64,000 nt of DNA, taken from NCBI RefSeq assembly GCF_000204055.1, contig NW_006768766.1, positions 1,715,481 through 1,779,480 on the forward strand, written 5' to 3'. Each line of letters begins with the position of its first letter. Position 1 is the first letter of the stretch. The DNA is from Melampsora larici-populina 98AG31. Lineage: Eukaryota; Basidiomycota; Pucciniomycetes; Pucciniales; Melampsoraceae. Shown piece after piece: positions 1 through 10,851 of the stretch. The notes under the pieces are model-generated. The model was not told the DNA's origin. It did no database searches and worked only from the letters and a program-made list of their open reading frames with translations. Both the position numbers and the translations under genes were made by a program.

Positions 1-1673
1 ATGTATTGATTACCCATGGGACGTTTGTGGGCAAAGGATGCGGTCAAGTGCGGGTGAGAGGATGATTTGATCGAAGGCAGGTTGAAAGGAAAATCGTGTC
101 AGTGAAAAGTTTTTGCAGATTATAGCTTCTTAGGGTTTGACTCACCTGCGGGTAGATTAAGGTGAAGCGGACACTGGTGACGAGCGAAAGTGAGTGAGCG
201 AGCGAGATGAAAAAGGCGATGGGAAGAAGACGAGCTTGGAGGTGCAAGGAAGTGGGATGGTGACAGAGAGAGAGACGAAGTTATAGAGACCGTAAATCAA
301 TATATGGGATCTGATCGATTAGGTCTATCGGAGCTTGAGACAGGAGTCGAATGAGTAATTACGCTCGAGGAGTTGCCAGCACCGTCAAAGGATAGTACTG
401 CCGGCGAACAAGATTAGGATGTGATGCAAGAGCTTTTGTACTCTGAAGAGGCTTCCTATGAATCAATGGTAGGGTTATCACAATTCTAAAATCAAATTAT
501 GGGAAGACGAATAGGAATGATAGATATCGAAACCAAGTTCGGAAGAATTGATGAAGATGAGGTCAGAAGCGAGGGATGAGGGCAAGCTGTTTTGAGATGA
601 GGAAGATTAAAAATTTGGTTTTTGTCTGGGGATAAAGGAGAATGCTGTCACTGTTATGTTGATAATTGACAAGCCAATAAGAAAGAAACGGTCAAGAGAT
701 TATAGCATTAAGCTGGATTCATAGCGCATAAATCAGATCGACTTGTAAACCCCTTCTAATCTCTTCGATACCCAACTTCAAGTCAAGTATTGACCTACCA
801 GCTATCAATTGTTAAGAATCAAAGAGCCAGTATGATCTCCTTCAGTTGAGATTGAAAGCGAGAGATTTTAGAAAGTTGAATATCTCAAGATTCATTGATG
901 ATAAAAGACTATGTAGATAAGGTGAAGATTGGATTCTTTGAATTCAAAACTTACAGTGAAAGATTGAAGCTAACTTGAGATGTTTAATTTTGGATTGCAA
1001 GTTGGAGTAATTCTATGATAGTTTTGATGATGGATCAAGGTTGGCAAAGCAGAAACCTTCAAATGAAGTATTCTTTTGAATTTGATGATGTTGAGTTGAG
1101 CATTTGAAGGACAGATACGAGGAGATGTATGTCGTATTAAGGTGAGGGAGAAATTGATAGGAAAAGGAAGAAAAACAACCGAGTCTGAGCACTCAAGTAA
1201 AACTTGAATACACGTAGCAATTAGCAGCAAAAGCAATTTCAGGCATATCACCACATCGGGTCATCGATTGATTCCTACCATTCAAAAGCCATACTACTCT
1301 TCCTTTTATAACTTTTATAGCCCTCAACAATTTCATTATCATCCTGGAACTCTTCTCATCAAGCTTCGTCTGAGAAGCGTAACTTTTTCATCGGTTCTAT
1401 CTAGTAATTGTAGCGCTATATTGGTCCAGCTGACTCTTTGAAAGGACCTTTTCACATCTCACATCGTGCTTCAATCCTAACTCTCGCTTTCCCGACCTTT
1501 ATGAAACATCACTCGAAGATACACGAAGAAGTAGAAGCGCATTCGATTCATCAATCTTCAAATTCCTCAGACCGATACCAAAGGACAGCAGCCTGTAATC
1601 AACCGACCGACGAGCGTTCGGGTTCACATTAACATTCAAAACCTACTTACATGAGTTTATAGAACAAAACAAT
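1..1673. other. Intergenic DNA with inverted duplication
   Basis: I see no convincing coding gene. Short open frames lack protein-family resemblance. Roughly 825-1130 is an inverted copy of the region just upstream of the Dep1-like gene (see repeat entries), so the minus-strand frame at 970-1254 is a by-product of that duplication. From about 1340 onward the base composition is less AT-rich than before it. Confidence 0.5.
825..1130 (-). repeat. Inverted copy of Dep1-like upstream region
   Basis: Read on the minus strand this stretch matches 10310-10635 on the plus strand with only scattered differences, at an estimated 85-90 percent identity by eye. Shared landmarks include AAACATCTCAAGTTAGCTTC and ATGATAAAAGACTATGTAGA (plus-strand reading here). 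The match fades just past CATACTG at one edge and past CGTATCTGTCCTTC at the other. The copies lie about 9.5 kb apart. No terminal repeats or target duplication are visible, so this is either a dispersed repeat or a segmental duplication. Confidence 0.8.
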
Positions 1674-1829
1674 ATGGATCCAGATAAGTTTGAAAGAGCT
1701 ACGGAATCTCAAATTCGATATTCCCCGTATGGCTGGGTGGAAAACGATTCAGTGCAAAACGTGGATTATCGAACGAGCTCTTCAAGTTTTCCAAGAGCAT
1801 ATGCAACCCGCTACATGGACTTATCGTGA
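1674..1829 (+). CDS. Short hypothetical open frame, unrecognised
   Basis: This is a 51-codon frame starting MDPDKFERATESQ and containing the segment YSPYGWVENDSVQ. I do not recognise the family. The opening faintly resembles the N terminus of fungal multi-pass membrane proteins, where an aromatic-rich YGY/W-V motif precedes the first helix, but no helix follows and the frame closes at TGA. It could be the first exon of a longer spliced gene, a relic, or chance. The following 700 bases offer no clear continuation. Confidence 0.15.
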   Translation: MDPDKFERATESQIRYSPYGWVENDSVQNVDYRTSSSSFPRAYATRYMDLS

Positions 1830-4800
1830 AAACTCGAGTTGGTTATGTTTGAATTGAAATCCCTTTTTACCTCTCAGGTTTTGTTCTTCTCTTTCTCTAA
1901 AATCAGTTGTGGTTACTTTTTCTAAAATTGGAGGCAAAAGTTTACAAGTTTCGGTTATATTTTGGGCACCCGAGGACACGTAGAAAAAGACAAGGTATAC
2001 TGGAAACGGAAGCTTCCACTTGCCCAATGACTCTAGCAGGATATATGTCTGCAGAAAAGATATGAGGTATACAATACAAGTGCTCTACGCGATACGATAT
2101 AGACGAAGGGAAATAAAGGCTGTCGAGCGCTATTATCAAGATTTTTCTAGTGTTTTCTTGGGTTTGACGGGCGGTTGGTGAGAAGAGATGTGTGAGGGGC
2201 CGATTTGAAAATGAGACGAAAGTCGATTATTTCAACTTGAACTGACCATGACTTCGATAAGTGACATCGGGCTTGATCTGGTTTCCAGTATTGTGGAGAA
2301 GCCCATGGGTCGGATGCAAACCGGAATTTGTGAAAAGGAACGGGATGCAGTTGAGGAATGAATCTATGTTTGGTGTGTTGTGCTGTGAGACGAGCGATGT
2401 TCGTGACGAGACCTGCGACGAGGCGGTGGATGTCAAGAGGAAGCGGTTCGTTTCGATTTTGTTTGGCTGGGTGAAATCCTAAGTGAGCCGCCTGGGCCTG
2501 ACTCTAGTGAACCTCGTCCGGAGAATCGAAGCGAGATAACGATCAGATGAAGAACCAAGAGGAAATTGGCAAGTCAGCAGATAATTATGACAGAAAAAAA
2601 GGGCGAGGCCTTTGAAACTCTTACATGATGTCTTGGAATGAGTTCGTGAGGTTGTGTGTCAAATCATTCTACCGATTCCGTTTGCCTTCCATCGAAACCA
2701 TCTCGTTTGGGAATCGAAATCAGATCAGCGTGATCGACGTGAACCTCAAAATTCCGACTAAAGTCTAAAAAGTATGCGTTAAGTGAAAAAAACAAACAAA
2801 TTAGCTCTCATGTTACCTCATCATCAAAATCACCGGTTGGGGTACAAGACGAAGATACACCAAAATATAAAGACTTCAAAGCTATTTAAAGGTTTCTTCA
2901 AGTGTGTCATCATGTATCACCAAGCTTCTTGATCCAAGGAAACTTCAAGTCACTCCTGAAAGAGTCCAATATGACAAGCGGCAAGAATGGCCGAAGTGGA
3001 CATAGAAAGTTCCGTTCATGTCATGCTTCCTCCCCAGGATCTAGCACGAGACATACGCTTCACCTGTGCTCAAAGAAATCCATCGCAGCAATTTGGCACC
3101 TACTGTTTTGCTGCCCCAAGGTAACAAATTCAATACATGAGTGGGAACTCTCAATCACTTTCCGGCTGCAAAAATTCATGTAGCTTTTGGTAATCATGGC
3201 ACCATTGTACCCATTCTGCCTTGGAGTCAAAGGTACCTCATTTCAATCAAATTATCCCAGTCAAAGACATATCCATCTCTCAAACATATATTTCTTATCA
3301 CTTACTTCAACTCTATTTACGCCAGCTCTTATAGATGCATCTTTGTATATTTTATTTTATGGTGGTCTGATGCTAGACCCATCAGCTTGAACATATGAGG
3401 TCTTAAAATTATAGCCAACAACTCTTTTGTCTACAATGAAGCTAATTTCAGCTTCCAGGAACTCACAGATAGGAGTGCAAGTCTGTGCAAGTAGGATCAA
3501 CATTTTTCTTGCTTGACTGTTGCACTTGGGCAGTTATGTGACTTTTTTGTGGTCTGGATACCTCCATGATTTGGTAGGACAGTATAATTCAACAGTGAGT
3601 TTTATATCAAAATTTATTCGGGATCCCTGCACCAGGTGAGGCTAGATAGAACACAAGGTGTGTGTACTTATAAACTTCCAATTACTAGTCAGTTAAACCC
3701 ATAATTCCTCGTGGAAACCATGACTTGAGATAAACTGTCTGACTCGTGGTCAGGCATCCATTTCACATTGGATAATAAAAATCAATTTCTATTGGTACTT
3801 TGTTTCTTTAGACCAGCCATTGATGAGGTTACATACCTAGATAAAACAAGCATTGAATATCTGCATTACCTTCCAAAATTATTGACATTTATTGTGTTGC
3901 CAGTAAAATGGAAGAAAGAGGCCAAAAAATGTATTGAGTACATTTTTCATTTGCTTGCAAACCAACTTGTATAACAAGGCTCATTCTGCCAAAATGAATC
4001 ACTTGTGGAATCTGGGATATATGCATTCAGCTCATGTCCTTTAGTGTTATGCCAATATTGGGTATATCATGTAATTATTGTGCAATTGTTTTGGATTGAA
4101 GGAAAGAATTGAAAAACCCTGTGCAAATTGATCAAATCAATAAACCTAGCAATTATGTAACACCATTGAGGTATCAAACTTCATATATAGCTGAAGATCC
4201 TTTTGTGTTGGTCTGACTCCCATCTGAAAGCTGCCTCTGCCAAATCCTCAAGAGATCACCTCTTTAAATATCATCCTGAAGAGTCTGCATACTGTGCTAT
4301 AAGTTTTCTTGAAAAATCCAAATTCAAAGGGTGATCTTCTTCCCCAACCGTGATTCCCCTAAGGTAGGGAAGTGCAGGTGGGTCATATGCTATATACTCA
4401 AACTATCCATGTCACTCAGCTCAATGTCATCAAAGGTCTTCTGTTTGTTCTTGATACAAATAAAGTTGAAATTCAAGAAAATGATACTGTCATCTGAATT
4501 CAAACAGCTCAAGATATCTTTAAGCTGCATTGCCTTGAAGAATTTGAGAAAAAATAATTCTCAAGATAGTGAACTCTGCCTGGTTTCCAATTTCCTTGTG
4601 TTTTGCTCACTTGGACCAGAGATCTTATTGGTGCTGGGTCTGATGGCTTCTGAGCCCACAGGCATATATGAATTCCACTATTTAAATTTTGGCCCTGTCA
4701 CATCTTATCAGTTCATGTTTTCCTGGTTTGACAAGGTGGTGTGTTGAGAAAGAGTCAGATTTGGTGATCTTCACAGTCCCGGTGTAACATACCCGATGTT

Positions 4801-5338
4801 CTTCACATCAGACAGGGCCGTCGTCTGTGCTACGATCTTGCAGTGCTTGAATCTCCATCGTCACCTTCAGAAAGTGAGTCGTCTCAAGAACAAAAGTCTA
4901 CATCAATTTAAGCAAAGTGAGTATTGTCCTGGACTCCTCAAGACGGAAAGGCTTCGAAGTGTAAGTTGTCAAGATCTCGTCGCTAACATTGTTGTAAATT
5001 GCATCTTGGAACCTTGTTCTAGTCTTATTCATCTTGCGGTGTGTACGTAGAGAACGGAATTGCTCGGAGATCTGGTGAACACTTCAAATTTCGTACATCG
5101 TTGTTGGGTAGAAGATCTCACTAGAAGTAGAGACGTATAAAGTTTCGCAAAGAGAGGAGAAACACTGATATGCGATATCTTGGTATCTTTAGCCTTCAGC
5201 ATTCCAAGACCTCACGGTGTGTACGAATTCTTATTTCGGATCCATGTGATTGTCTGAATAACTGACAAATTGAAATGCTCCTTGTACAGATCTCGCACGA
5301 TCACAAACAAAAACTAAACTCTTCTGACCGTTCTTCGC
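1830..5338. other. Gene-poor AT-rich stretch
   Basis: About 3.5 kb without a supportable gene. Open frames such as those at 2902-3183, 4331-4747 and 4796-5050 show no recognisable domain, no coherent splice continuation and low-complexity composition. The part from about 2900 to 4750 has the texture of decayed repeat DNA, but I could not identify an element boundary. Confidence 0.4.
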
Positions 5339-7268
5339 ATGGATATTCCCGAACCAGCCTCACCGCCAATCTCTCCATCGACTAGAGCGACAGGTTCGAA
5401 CTCGACCAACTCTCAACAATATATCACAGGGATCGGTCTCTTATTAATCGTGGTGGGATTATGGGTCAGGTGCGGGTCTCCATATTGATCAACCAAACCG
5501 CCAACTTGCTCACCTTTTACCGTTCTTTCGACTTGGATGTTGCCTTTCTACACAGTTCATCGTTTCTGATGAGTGTAAGCCTATAAGATTTCATGATGGT
5601 GTCTGTTTAATCGCGATGATCTGACAAATGTCTGCCACCACTTATCAGGCCATGTTCCGGGACGAATCATGGAATCAACCTTGGCTCGTCACGTCCGTCA
5701 CAGCTCCCTTGAGGGTCATCGGCGATTGATCTGAAACGAGATCATTGACGAGAATCGATATTGCCAAACTGATTCCCACAGATACATCTGCACATCATCC
5801 TTCACGCTTTACCTAATCAGACCCGCGATATCATACTTGCGCTCTACAAAGGCTGGTGGCCGATTCATCAGCCCTTCAGATGAACAAGAAACACTTCAGG
5901 CCTCAAGGTGCTGATTTCTACTTTTCTTCTTTCATTTTTCGGCACCTCATCCTTGGCCATTTACCTTTCGTTTACGGTCATACAGAGGCGCATACACCCC
6001 GCTTAGAGATCAAGCAGAAGACACCGAGCCTCACCAGGTTAATATTTCGCCTTATATATCTCTTACCTTTTGCTCATCATACAGAAGCTCACTGATCGGA
6101 TGAAATGGTATTTCCAGGCTCCAGCACGCTCGGTAACTCGCGCGTTTTCGATACCAGAAAGACCTCTGAACACCGAAGAAGTAGCTAGGCTGGCATCCTC
6201 CTTTGTTTGTCTATGGTTTGCAGCCAAGTTAGTTCACAGTCGCTCAAGCTTTATCATGACCAACATTCTAACGCTCGATGCGATTAGTTGGTCAGTCAAT
6301 GCGGCACTCGGCTACACATCCGTCTCCAGTACCACCATCCTATCGTCTATGAGTGGATTCTTCACCCTAGGGTGTGGTGTGATGTTCGGGGTCGAAAAGT
6401 TTAGCCTTGGTCGCTTGATCGCTGTGGGAGCAAGCGTAATCGGAGTTGTGTTGGTCTCAAAGTCCGATCATGAGATGGCAAACGCTCATGGCACCTCTCA
6501 CAGCGGTCAAGCTGTTTTGGGCGATGCTCTTGCATTGTCTTCGGCTGCATTATATGCACTATATGTACTTTTGATGAAGGTAGTTCAATATTTTATCAAT
6601 CTCGTCCCACTCTGTCAGATGAAGCCTAGGGTCGCCTGGATCATTGACAGAATTTCCCCACGGCTGTAGGTCAAAGTGAAAGATGAATCGCGTGTAGATA
6701 TGCAAGTACGTTACTTTAACAATCTTACCCAGCAGTTGAAAAAGGACTACACTAACAGGAGTTTTCTGGCGATCTAGCTTTTCTTCGGCTTTGTTGGAGT
6801 GATTTGTCTTCTGGGCTTTTGGCCAATGGGGTTTATCCTCCATCTTGCTGGCATAGAGCCATTCGTGCTTCCCGGCTCCCGAAAACTTTGGCTATCAGTC
6901 GCCATCAACGCAATGATTACTTTTGTTTCCGACTACCTGTATGTCTTTATTTTAGTTCAAGTGTTCATTGGAAAGAAATCTTGCAGTACTTGATGCTCTA
7001 CTTTTTGTTAGATATATGCTTGCGATGCTCAAGACCTCGCCATTGGTTGTTACCCTGGTTAGTTGAAACCATTGAATCTATCACTCGACCCGTTTCATCC
7101 GACGCTGATCGTGGCGCATATTGACAGGGACTTTCACTTACATTGCCTGTGGCGGTCTTGGGTGATCTGATCAAAGGACTATCACTCCAGCTTACTGCTC
7201 TTGTCGGTGCTGCCCTCGTGTTGAGCTCATTTGTACTCCTTAGTATGGTGGAGGAACACGATCAATAG
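5339..7268 (+). CDS. DMT-superfamily transporter, SLC35F5/Thi74-like
   Basis: A multi-pass membrane transporter of the EamA/DMT superfamily, closest in motif to SLC35F5 and yeast Thi74-type proteins of vacuole or organelle membranes; the substrate is not predictable. I resolve eleven exons: 5339-5469, 5556-5574 (19 bases), 5649-5692, 5782-5907, 5986-6037, 6085-6227, 6288-6579, 6670-6705, 6778-6938, 7012-7056 and 7138-7268. Joined in phase they give the family landmarks in order: a first helix GIGLLLIVVGLWV, SSFTLYLI, ANWSVNAALGYTSVSSTTI, SGFFTLGCGVMFGVEKFSL, ALYALYVLLMKV, a KVKDESRVDMQLFFGFVG loop, ITFVSDYLY and a final helix ending near LLSMVEEHDQ. The ATG is the first in frame before the opening helix. 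The tiny second exon is needed to keep the WVSSSFLM reading. Confidence 0.88.
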
Positions 7269-7977
7269 ACTTATGTATCTCTTTAGCAATACTTTTTGTA
7301 ATATCATGGTTGACTTGACTGTTTTGTTTGTGTGCATTGTGAATGTTCTTTCACTATTTTAATTCTATCTCTTACTGAGCATTGCATATTATACATATTT
7401 GTAGGCTTGAATGAAAGAATGACACCAAACAAAGATGACAGTGTAAAGATCAATCTCATCCAATTCACAGCCTCCAACAGAACATAGTCATGACTAATTC
7501 CTATGGATTCTCAATAATAAATTTCCTTGATGGTATACTTTGTATGACAGTGATTGTCCACTATATTCCCCCTTGGTTTTTCTTGGCACAACTTTCATCT
7601 ATCCCTTGATTGGCTTTTTGGGCTGAAGATAAATCCATTTCTCTGTAACCTTGTTTTTTATTCTGGGTTCTGTAAAGTGCTTTTCCGCATTCCTCATGAG
7701 GTCTTCGGATAATTCCTTTGATCGGGTTTAGCTTGTAAAAAACTTGATGATATGAATCGGACTCGGATCGATCGATTCGAATCCATCTTTAGACCAATCT
7801 AATTTTCATTCGTTTGTTTTGATCATTCAACGCTCTGTATACGCAAACTGTGATTCTTTGAATTTCTTTTCCATCAATTCTCATTTCAAAGAAACCAATC
7901 AAACCAAAACTTAAATTCAAACAGATTTCAAAACTTTCACATCTTTTCCGTTTTTTTTAATAGGAAAAGGAAACCAG

Positions 7978-8735
7978 ATGGCATCAACATTAACAAATGA
8001 ACTTAAACCAATCACAGATGTAACATTAACTATTAGAATCATTAAATCATTTAAATTTAGGAATTTTAAATCTTTAGTTTTACATCATTTGAATGAACTT
8101 ACGCTAGATGGATTATTAGAAATCTGTTTAAAAGGTATCTACACTCTGACCACATGATTTCCCTTCCTCTTTTTTGTGAATTTGTGATGATTGACTGATT
8201 TTCTTCTTTAATGATTTATATCTTCTTTAAAAATTCTTTTAATGAAAGAGATGAAAGAACAAACTGGTTGGAAAGCTTTTCAAAATTTAAAATTAGGTAT
8301 TAAACTTCTTTCTTTTCTTTTCTCGCATCGCATAAACACAAACGTTTTTTAATATTGATTTTTTTTATCATTCAGATACTTTTAAATTATACACAAAAGC
8401 GCACGGTTCCAAGGTATACTTCTTCCTCAAGCCCCTTTAATATCATTATAAAAAAACTAGTTATGAAAAATGTTGATCTTGGTTTTTTTGTTATTTATTT
8501 GTTCAGACAACTAATCTGATCATCAATTTGGATCAAGATGAATTAATCTTTACTGATCATACAATCCATTTATCTGAATTAGGTTTAGGTAAATCTTTCA
8601 TCTTTCCTTCTTGGCTACAACTTATTAACATTCATTGTTTTTTTTGGAATTATGATAGAAAATGAAACTGAGTTAAGTTTGTTTAATAGATTGGAATATG
8701 ATGAATTTAAATCAAATCCAGAACAATCTTGGTAA
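7978..8735 (+). CDS. UPF0538 family protein (C2orf76-like)
   Basis: A small protein of the UPF0538 family, conserved from fungi to animals and of unknown function. Exon 1 starts MASTLTNELKP and continues TLTIRIIKSFKFRNFKSLVL, matching the family's N-terminal pattern (T-I-R-I/L-I-R/K-S-F-x-R-N-F-K). Later exons, separated by introns of roughly 60-110 bases, supply KEQTGWKAFQNLK, DTFKLYTKAHGSK, TTNLIINLDQDELIFTD and the C terminus NETELSLFNRLEYDEFKSNP ending in SW. The family typically ends in a similar aromatic tail after an acidic-aromatic Y-x-x-x-K-x-N-P motif. Introns lie near 8135-8248, 8296-8374, 8414-8506 and 8590-8657. The first and last exons are clear; intermediate boundaries are by eye. 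Confidence 0.85.
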
Positions 8736-9592
8736 AACCAAAAGTTTAATCATCAATCTTGATCTTACTTGTTTTGTCATCTTGACTTGTTACTTTCAAA
8801 TTCGATTTCTTATTTTGTATATAATGCTTTGTACTACGAAGATAAAGAAACATCTGCAGCATTAATCCTCATAATACATTTTCCTTTGTGTTTTCAATCT
8901 TATTTTGTGTATTCTGATTTTCAAAGATATTAATGACATGATCACAATCAAGGAATCATATATATATAGGAGAAATATCTGAGAGCGTCTAAAACTTCAT
9001 GGCAGGGAAGTTTGCTGTATCCTTACAGGCTATCAACAATCAAGAGGTCATCCCAGCCAATTTATAAATGTTAAAAGTTTGATGTTGATACCTGTTCTTA
9101 TCAAATTCGGAAGCTCGTTGGAGAGATATTTTTTGTGAACTACTTTTGGGAGGCTCAATTATCAAGACTCTTATCAGGACGACGTCGAGTTAAAATTTTG
9201 TGGTTTTGAATTTGTCGGTCTGATTCTGACTGTAGAGAAAGAAATCATCAAACTTTGTTGAATAAAAACATTAATATTAGTTCTACTTTGACTCATTTAT
9301 GAACAAAAGAGTTTATATTATTATGATTTTTTATCTTTCTTCAAAAAGAATACAAGATCCTATGATTCGAAATTTTTACACGCTTGAATTAGTTATTTAA
9401 GCTTAACGATTTGACCAAAGTTTTACACATTTTTAAAGGTTTTCAAGTCAAGATTTTCTATTACTCAAATCTTTCATCAGACAATTTCTTGCGAAGATCT
9501 CTTCAAGTTCTTGTTCTTGATATAATTATTTCATTCTCCAGTTTTCCAAAGATTCAAATTGGTATATACTGAAAGTCCCCCCGAAGTTTGGA
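8736..9592. other. Intergenic region
   Basis: AT-rich intergenic DNA between the convergent UPF0538 and uS17m genes. I see no open frame with family resemblance, no terminal repeats and no RNA gene. Confidence 0.5.
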
Positions 9593-9923
9593 TTAAGTTA
9601 AAATCCGACCGACTTCAAAAGTTTTGTTGGGAGATAATCTTCTACCGATCGGTTTAAGTTCGACACGGTCTCCTTTTTTTGAAATCCGATGTTCATCATG
9701 TACAGTATAAATTTTCTGCCTAGAGATTGCCTATTGAAAGAATGGATAGATTTGAGTCAGTATTTGTATTTGATGAGTGAGAATGGTAAAGGAAAAGTCC
9801 AACCTTTGGTACCACAGAATGAACGATATAAGAAGTAGTTAATACTTTGATAGTTTTAGATTGTCGAGCTGTCTGTTGAACGATTCCTGTGATAGGTTTT
9901 GATAGGTTTTTGAATGTAGACAT
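9593..9923 (-). CDS. MRPS17: Mitochondrial small-subunit ribosomal protein uS17m
   Basis: This encodes an 80-residue uS17-family protein of the mitochondrial small ribosomal subunit, which binds 16S-type rRNA early in assembly. Two exons, 9804-9923 and 9593-9715, join in phase 0 with acceptor GGCAG. Exon 1 starts MSTFKNLSKPITGIVQQTAR and carries the KTIKVLTTSYIVHSVVPK segment. Exon 2 gives KIYTVHDEHRISKKGDRVEL then KPIGRRLSPNKTFEVGRIL. The S17 landmarks are present: G-x-V near the start, K-T-x-x-V, an H-x-x-x-x-K strand, the HDE motif, GD-x-V and a degenerate R-P-L-S-K region (here KPIGRRLSPNKTF). The protein is about as short as bacterial S17, with no long mitochondrial extension. It is convergent with the UPF0538 gene. 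Confidence 0.85.
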
Positions 9924-10309
9924 CTTGAATGCAGTTGTGGTTGATGGATTTGGGTCTTTTTACAGTTGAAGTGCTTGATGATCATGTGTAGAGTGAGTCC
10001 GGGACCGACTGACATACCCGATCTGATTTATGGGATGGTGCTTCGAATTAAAATGCAGTTTGGTTGCTGTAACTGTTACAGTGTGTATGTATGTGTATTT
10101 TGTATTTTTGGAGTTTCTCCTCAATTCCACTTCAAGGCATTCAAGACTCAAGCTCATCCGATTCCAGCTCAGCCTCCATCAACTTCAAGTCAACCTATCA
10201 TCAAAAACCAATTCATGTTCAATTCAGCTTCCAACTGCAAGGAATTCATTCAATCATCAATCAAATCAACTTCAGGATTGATTTAGATTGTTTGGATCGG
10301 ATCCTGATA
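9924..10309. other. Intergenic region between uS17m and Dep1-like gene
   Basis: These divergent promoters occupy about 0.9 kb in total together with the following repeat. Open frames here (for example 9966-10286) are rich in S, Q, H and I, typical of translated AT-rich noncoding DNA. No core promoter motif can be assigned. Confidence 0.4.
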
Positions 10310-10635
10310 TCTAAATCTCATCGTATCTGTCCTTCAAATGCTCAGCCTCAACTCAACATCACCAAAACCAAAAGAATACTTCAACTGAAGGTTTCTGCTT
10401 TGTCAATCTTGATCCATCATCAAAACTATCATAAAATTACTCCAACTTGCAATCCAAAATTAAACATCTCAAGTTAGCTTCAATCTTTCACTGTAAGTTT
10501 TGAATTCAAAGAATCCAATCTTCACCTTATCTACATAGTCTTTTATCATCAATGAATCTTGAGATATTCAACTTTCTAAACTCTTTCACTTTCAATCTCA
10601 ACTAATGGAGACCATACTGTCTGAGGTGCATTGAA
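10310..10635 (+). repeat. Plus-strand copy of the inverted duplication
   Basis: Partner of the inverted copy near 825-1130. It sits 217-540 bases upstream of the Dep1-like start codon, so it probably includes promoter or 5' UTR sequence. Small indels separate the copies; for example this copy has CAGCCTCAACTCAAC where the other has CAACTCAAC. Confidence 0.8.
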
Positions 10636-10851
10636 TTGAAATCATTTCGACGCTCTTATCTTTCTTCTAAGAATCAAAACTAGTATACTAAACCATTTGA
10701 TGACTTTTGTTTACCTTTGCTTTCTCTTTACCTTCAATTCATCTCTTTAGATATCTTTTACCATCAACTTCATCTGATATATCAATTCGAGCTATAACGC
10801 GAAACTCATCTCAACTCTTCATCGAAATCCAAGGAAACCTTCAATCTTACC

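Noticed and set aside
970..1254. Minus-strand 94-residue frame similar to the C-terminal end of the frame at 10091-10477
   Set aside because: Similarity comes from the inverted DNA duplication; neither frame has coding character or family resemblance, and both lie in likely upstream noncoding DNA.
4331..4747. 138-residue plus-strand frame
   Set aside because: No recognisable domain, low-complexity composition, no splice partners; likely repeat DNA.
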